DNA of 8,945 nt from Gammaproteobacteria bacterium RIFCSPLOWO2_02_FULL_56_15 (GTDB lineage Bacteria; Pseudomonadota; Gammaproteobacteria; Eutrophobiales; Eutrophobiaceae): the NCBI GenBank assembly GCA_001801825.1, contig MGYR01000019.1, positions 6,777 to 15,721 of the forward strand. The letters run 5' to 3'. This document shows, piece after piece, positions 7,236 through 8,945 of this stretch. The notes under the pieces are model-generated. The model saw only the letters and a list, made by a program, of their open reading frames with translations. It ran no database searches and was not told the DNA's origin. Each line of letters starts with the position of its first letter. The first letter of the stretch is position 1. The translations under genes and the position numbers were made by a program.

Positions 7236-7311
7236 TGGCGCGCCTGACAGGATTTGAACCTGTGACATCTGGCTTCGGAGGCCAGCACTCTATCCCCTGA
7301 GCTACAGGCGC
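7236..7311 (-). tRNA. tRNA-Arg, anticodon CCG
   Basis: On the minus strand a full 76-nt cloverleaf can be drawn. The acceptor stem GCGCCTG/CAGGCGC pairs at all seven positions, and the D-stem is GCTC/GAGT with one G-U pair. The anticodon stem is CTGGC/GCCAG around the loop CTCCGAA, giving anticodon CCG (bases 7278-7276), which reads CGG arginine codons. The T-arm is ACAGG/CCTGT with the loop TTCAAAT. The discriminator is G at 7239, and CCA is encoded at 7238-7236. It closely resembles the enterobacterial tRNA-Arg(CCG). No integrase or repeated copy of its 3' end is visible nearby, so there is no sign that an element has used it as an attachment site here. Confidence 0.97.
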
Positions 7312-7356
7312 GGATTGAACCGTTTGCAATTACTGGAAGGCAAGTCTAGCGAAAGT

Positions 7357-7384
7357 TTGCCCGAATATCGACTACAGGTATACT
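7357..7384 (+). promoter_or_regulatory. Candidate sigma-70 promoter for the cytochrome gene
   Basis: TTGCCC (7357-7362) and TATACT (7379-7384) are separated by 16 bp. The -10 box matches the consensus at five of six positions and the -35 at four of six. Transcription would begin near 7391, giving a leader of about 50 nt before ATG 7442. The -35 hexamer overlaps the right arm of a short inverted repeat, GGCAA (7339-7343)/TTGCC (7357-7361). This is inferred from sequence only. Confidence 0.5.
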
Positions 7385-7441
7385 TGAAGCCGGGGTTCCA
7401 AATTAAATTGTAACATTATTTGTTTGCACCGGGGTTATCAC

Positions 7442-7978
7442 ATGAGCGAAGAGAGAGATCGGATATTTTTCAGGAATTACCTCTTGGTCTTCGGACTGCT
7501 GGCGCTGATTATTGTCCTCTTTCTGGTGATTGCCCGGATTGTGGGCATCAATGAAGAGCCCGATGCAAAACTGCTGACCGGAGAAGTTGCCGAGTTGACC
7601 GCCCCGGTAGGCAGGCTGCGAATAAGCGGGCAGGAGCAGTCCGAGACGATACTGGACACGATTCCTGCCGCAGCCTCCGGCCCGGTACCAACCCCGGAGA
7701 CCCCTGCTGCGGAAGCTGGCAGCGATATGGGGAAGCGGGTTTATAGCAGCCTTTGTTTCTCGTGTCACGGGACTGGATTGCCCGGTGTGCCTCAACTGGG
7801 AGATGTCGCCGCCTGGGAAAAAGTGCTCGGCCAGGGCATCGATACTGTGTACCAGCACGCACTCACGGGTTTCACCGGGGCCAGCGGCATGATGATGCCG
7901 GCCCGCGGAGGCAATCCGAATCTTTCCGATGCCGAGGTAAAGGCGGCGGTGGATTACCTGGTGGACAGCAACCGCTAG
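7442..7978 (+). CDS. Membrane-anchored class I c-type cytochrome, cytochrome c5 family
   Basis: This 178-residue electron carrier should sit on the periplasmic face of the inner membrane. One membrane helix lies at about residues 13-34 (YLLVFGLLALIIVLFLVIA) after a short charged N-terminus, with no obvious cleavage site, so it probably stays anchored. A proline/alanine-rich linker (about 74-92) leads to the haem domain. C105-F-S-C108-H109 binds haem covalently with H109 as one axial ligand. The MMMP run at 150-153 gives the distal methionine, most likely M152. The order YSSLCFSCHGTGLPG, QLGDVAAW, MPARGGNPNLSDAEVKAAV and DYLV is that of cytochrome c5. The ATG at 7442 follows GGGG at 7431-7434; an in-frame TTG at 7424 is less likely. 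The gene stands alone, and its oxidase or reductase partner is not in the window. Confidence 0.92.
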   Translation: MSEERDRIFFRNYLLVFGLLALIIVLFLVIARIVGINEEPDAKLLTGEVAELTAPVGRLRISGQEQSETILDTIPAAASGPVPTPETPAAEAGSDMGKRVYSSLCFSCHGTGLPGVPQLGDVAAWEKVLGQGIDTVYQHALTGFTGASGMMMPARGGNPNLSDAEVKAAVDYLVDSNR

Positions 7979-7994
7979 CACAAAGCGGCAAGCC

Positions 7995-8038
7995 TTCCCG
8001 GCTGCCCTTGCGGGATACCGCCGGGAACAGATTTATTT
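7995..8038 (+). terminator. Stem-loop terminator after the cytochrome gene
   Basis: A perfect 8-bp inverted repeat, TTCCCGGC (7995-8002) and GCCGGGAA (8020-8027), encloses a 17-nt loop that can itself form a CCC/GGG mini-stem (8005-8007 with 8012-8014). It is followed by the T-rich stretch CAGATTTATTT. It begins 16 bp past the cytochrome stop. The T-run is interrupted, so efficiency is uncertain. On the opposite strand no T-run follows the stem, so it is less likely to end uvrD transcripts. Confidence 0.6.
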
Positions 8039-8084
8039 CCTAACGGTAATTGTCGACCGGCGCCAGTCGAATCAACCCCGGCCA

Positions 8085-8099
8085 GGGGGTTACGCCCCC
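8085..8099 (-). other. Small GC hairpin overlapping the uvrD stop codon
   Basis: GGGGG (8085-8089) and CCCCC (8095-8099) flank TTACG, and the uvrD stop codon lies in the loop. An overlapping CCCC/GGGG pairing (8085-8088 with 8076-8079) is an alternative fold. Neither is followed by a good T-run on the minus strand (TTGATT only), so a terminator role for uvrD is weakly supported. Confidence 0.3.
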
Positions 8100-8945
8100 A
8101 CCGTTTGCAGGCCTGCGTAGGATACTACCAGCCACTTGCTGCCGGTTTTTTCGAAATTCACCTGTACCCGGGCGTTGCTTCCCCGGCCCTCCAGATGGAT
8201 CACCGTACCTTCGCCAAAGCGCGCATGCAGCACCCGCTGGCCCGGATAGATCCCTGTATCACTCTGCTCTTCCGCGGCCTTTTGCCGGTACAGGCTCTGG
8301 TTGACTGTCCCGCCCAGGCGGACTTCCTCAATGAGAGTCTCCGGCAGTTCGCCGATAAAGCGTGAAGGCTGCGGATAATAGTCCGTTCCATGCATGCGCC
8401 GGTGCTGCGCATGGCTCAGGCCGAGACGTTGTTTCGCACGGGTGATGCCGACATAACAAAGCCTGCGTTCCTCCTCGAGTTGCCCCATATCCCCACTGCT
8501 GCGCTGGTGGGGAAAGAGCCCTTCTTCCATCCCCACCATGAATACCGAAGGAAACTCCAGGCCCTTGGCGGAATGCATGGTCATCAGATGGACGCAATCA
8601 CTCCAGGCCTCTGCCTGGGTCTCACCGGATTCCAGTGCGGCATGGGCCAGAAATGCCGTAAGCGGCTCCATATCACCATGCACATCCGGGTTGTGCTCGA
8701 ATTCCCTGGCTGCTGTGACCAGTTCTTCCATATTTTCGATCCTGGCCTGCCCCTTTTCCCCCTTTTCCTTCTTGTAGAGGTCAACCAGACCACTCTGCTT
8801 GATGACCGAATCCACCAGCCCTTCCAGGGAAGCATCCCTGACGTCTGCGGACATCCGGAGGATCAGCGTGATGAACTGCTGCAATGAGGAAAGCGCCCTG
8901 GCGGGCAGCAGTTTATCGTTGATCATCTGCCGGGCGGCGCTCCAG
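8090..8945 (-). CDS. uvrD: DNA helicase II (UvrD), C-terminal part
   Basis: About 284 residues of a superfamily 1A 3'-5' DNA helicase are present; the frame runs off the right edge and stops with TAA at 8092-8090. UvrD removes excised oligonucleotides in nucleotide-excision repair and unwinds nicked strands in mismatch repair. The visible blocks are KEKGEKGQARIENMEELV, helicase motif V (TMHSAKGLEFPSVFMVGMEE, near 8581-8522) and motif VI (RRLCYVGITRAKQRL, near 8470-8426), followed by SRFIGELPE. The C-terminal tail, GQRVLHARFGEGTVIHLEG to KWLVVSYAGLQTV, is the Tudor-like domain typical of UvrD and absent from Rep. The ATPase Walker motifs lie outside the window. The gene converges with the cytochrome gene across a 111-bp gap. 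A full-length UvrD is about 720 residues, so roughly 40 percent is seen here. Confidence 0.96.
   Translation of the reverse strand, partial: WSAARQMINDKLLPARALSSLQQFITLILRMSADVRDASLEGLVDSVIKQSGLVDLYKKEKGEKGQARIENMEELVTAAREFEHNPDVHGDMEPLTAFLAHAALESGETQAEAWSDCVHLMTMHSAKGLEFPSVFMVGMEEGLFPHQRSSGDMGQLEEERRLCYVGITRAKQRLGLSHAQHRRMHGTDYYPQPSRFIGELPETLIEEVRLGGTVNQSLYRQKAAEEQSDTGIYPGQRVLHARFGEGTVIHLEGRGSNARVQVNFEKTGSKWLVVSYAGLQTVGA

Noticed and set aside
7236..7311. tRNA-Arg as an integrated-element attachment site
   Set aside because: No integrase gene and no repeated copy of the tRNA 3' end could be found in the window; neighbouring genes look like ordinary chromosomal ones.
7312..7384. Minus-strand promoter for tRNA-Arg
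   Set aside because: TAGACT (7348-7343) could serve as a -10 box, but no acceptable -35 lies 16-18 bp upstream, so no call is made.

Overview
The window looks like chromosomal DNA of a gammaproteobacterium with moderately high GC. The best evidence is the UvrD C-terminal region, which closely follows the gammaproteobacterial form, together with a membrane-anchored cytochrome c5-type protein and a tRNA-Arg(CCG) with an encoded CCA. These suggest a free-living, respiring organism. I cannot name the genus from sequence alone. I see no insertion sequence, integrase, phage gene, CRISPR array or rRNA.

Layout. From 1 to 3463 (+) lies a tightly packed tripartite efflux operon: the C-terminal end of a MacA/HlyD-type periplasmic adaptor, a MacB/LolD-type ATPase, and two paralogous MacB/FtsX-type permeases, with gaps of 2, 10 and 1 bp. 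The usual MacB fusion of ATPase and permease is split here, and the permease is present as two tandem genes. An outer-membrane channel is not in the window. From 3504 to 6122 (+) is a large cyclic-di-GMP signalling protein (REC-PAS-PAS-degenerate GGDEF-EAL) that is probably an active phosphodiesterase. A promoter-like element sits so close to its ATG that the transcript may be leaderless. Converging on it with an 11-bp gap, at 6134-7096 (-), is an exported cyclophilin fused to a calcium-binding thrombospondin type 3 repeat region.

From 7236 to 7311 (-) is an intact tRNA-Arg(CCG). At 7442-7978 (+) is a membrane-anchored c5-type cytochrome with a reasonable promoter upstream and a stem-loop terminator downstream. 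At 8090-8945 (-) is the C-terminal part of uvrD (DNA helicase II), cut by the window edge.

How the genes work together. The efflux genes form one machine. The c-di-GMP protein follows them in the same direction but may have its own promoter, so a functional link is only suggested by proximity. The cyclophilin, tRNA, cytochrome and uvrD look like independent housekeeping or envelope genes. Nothing here is clearly a new system. The points most worth a second look are the cyclophilin-TSP3 fusion, the degenerate GGDEF with a retained I-site beside an EAL domain, the possible leaderless start, and the duplicated stand-alone permeases.
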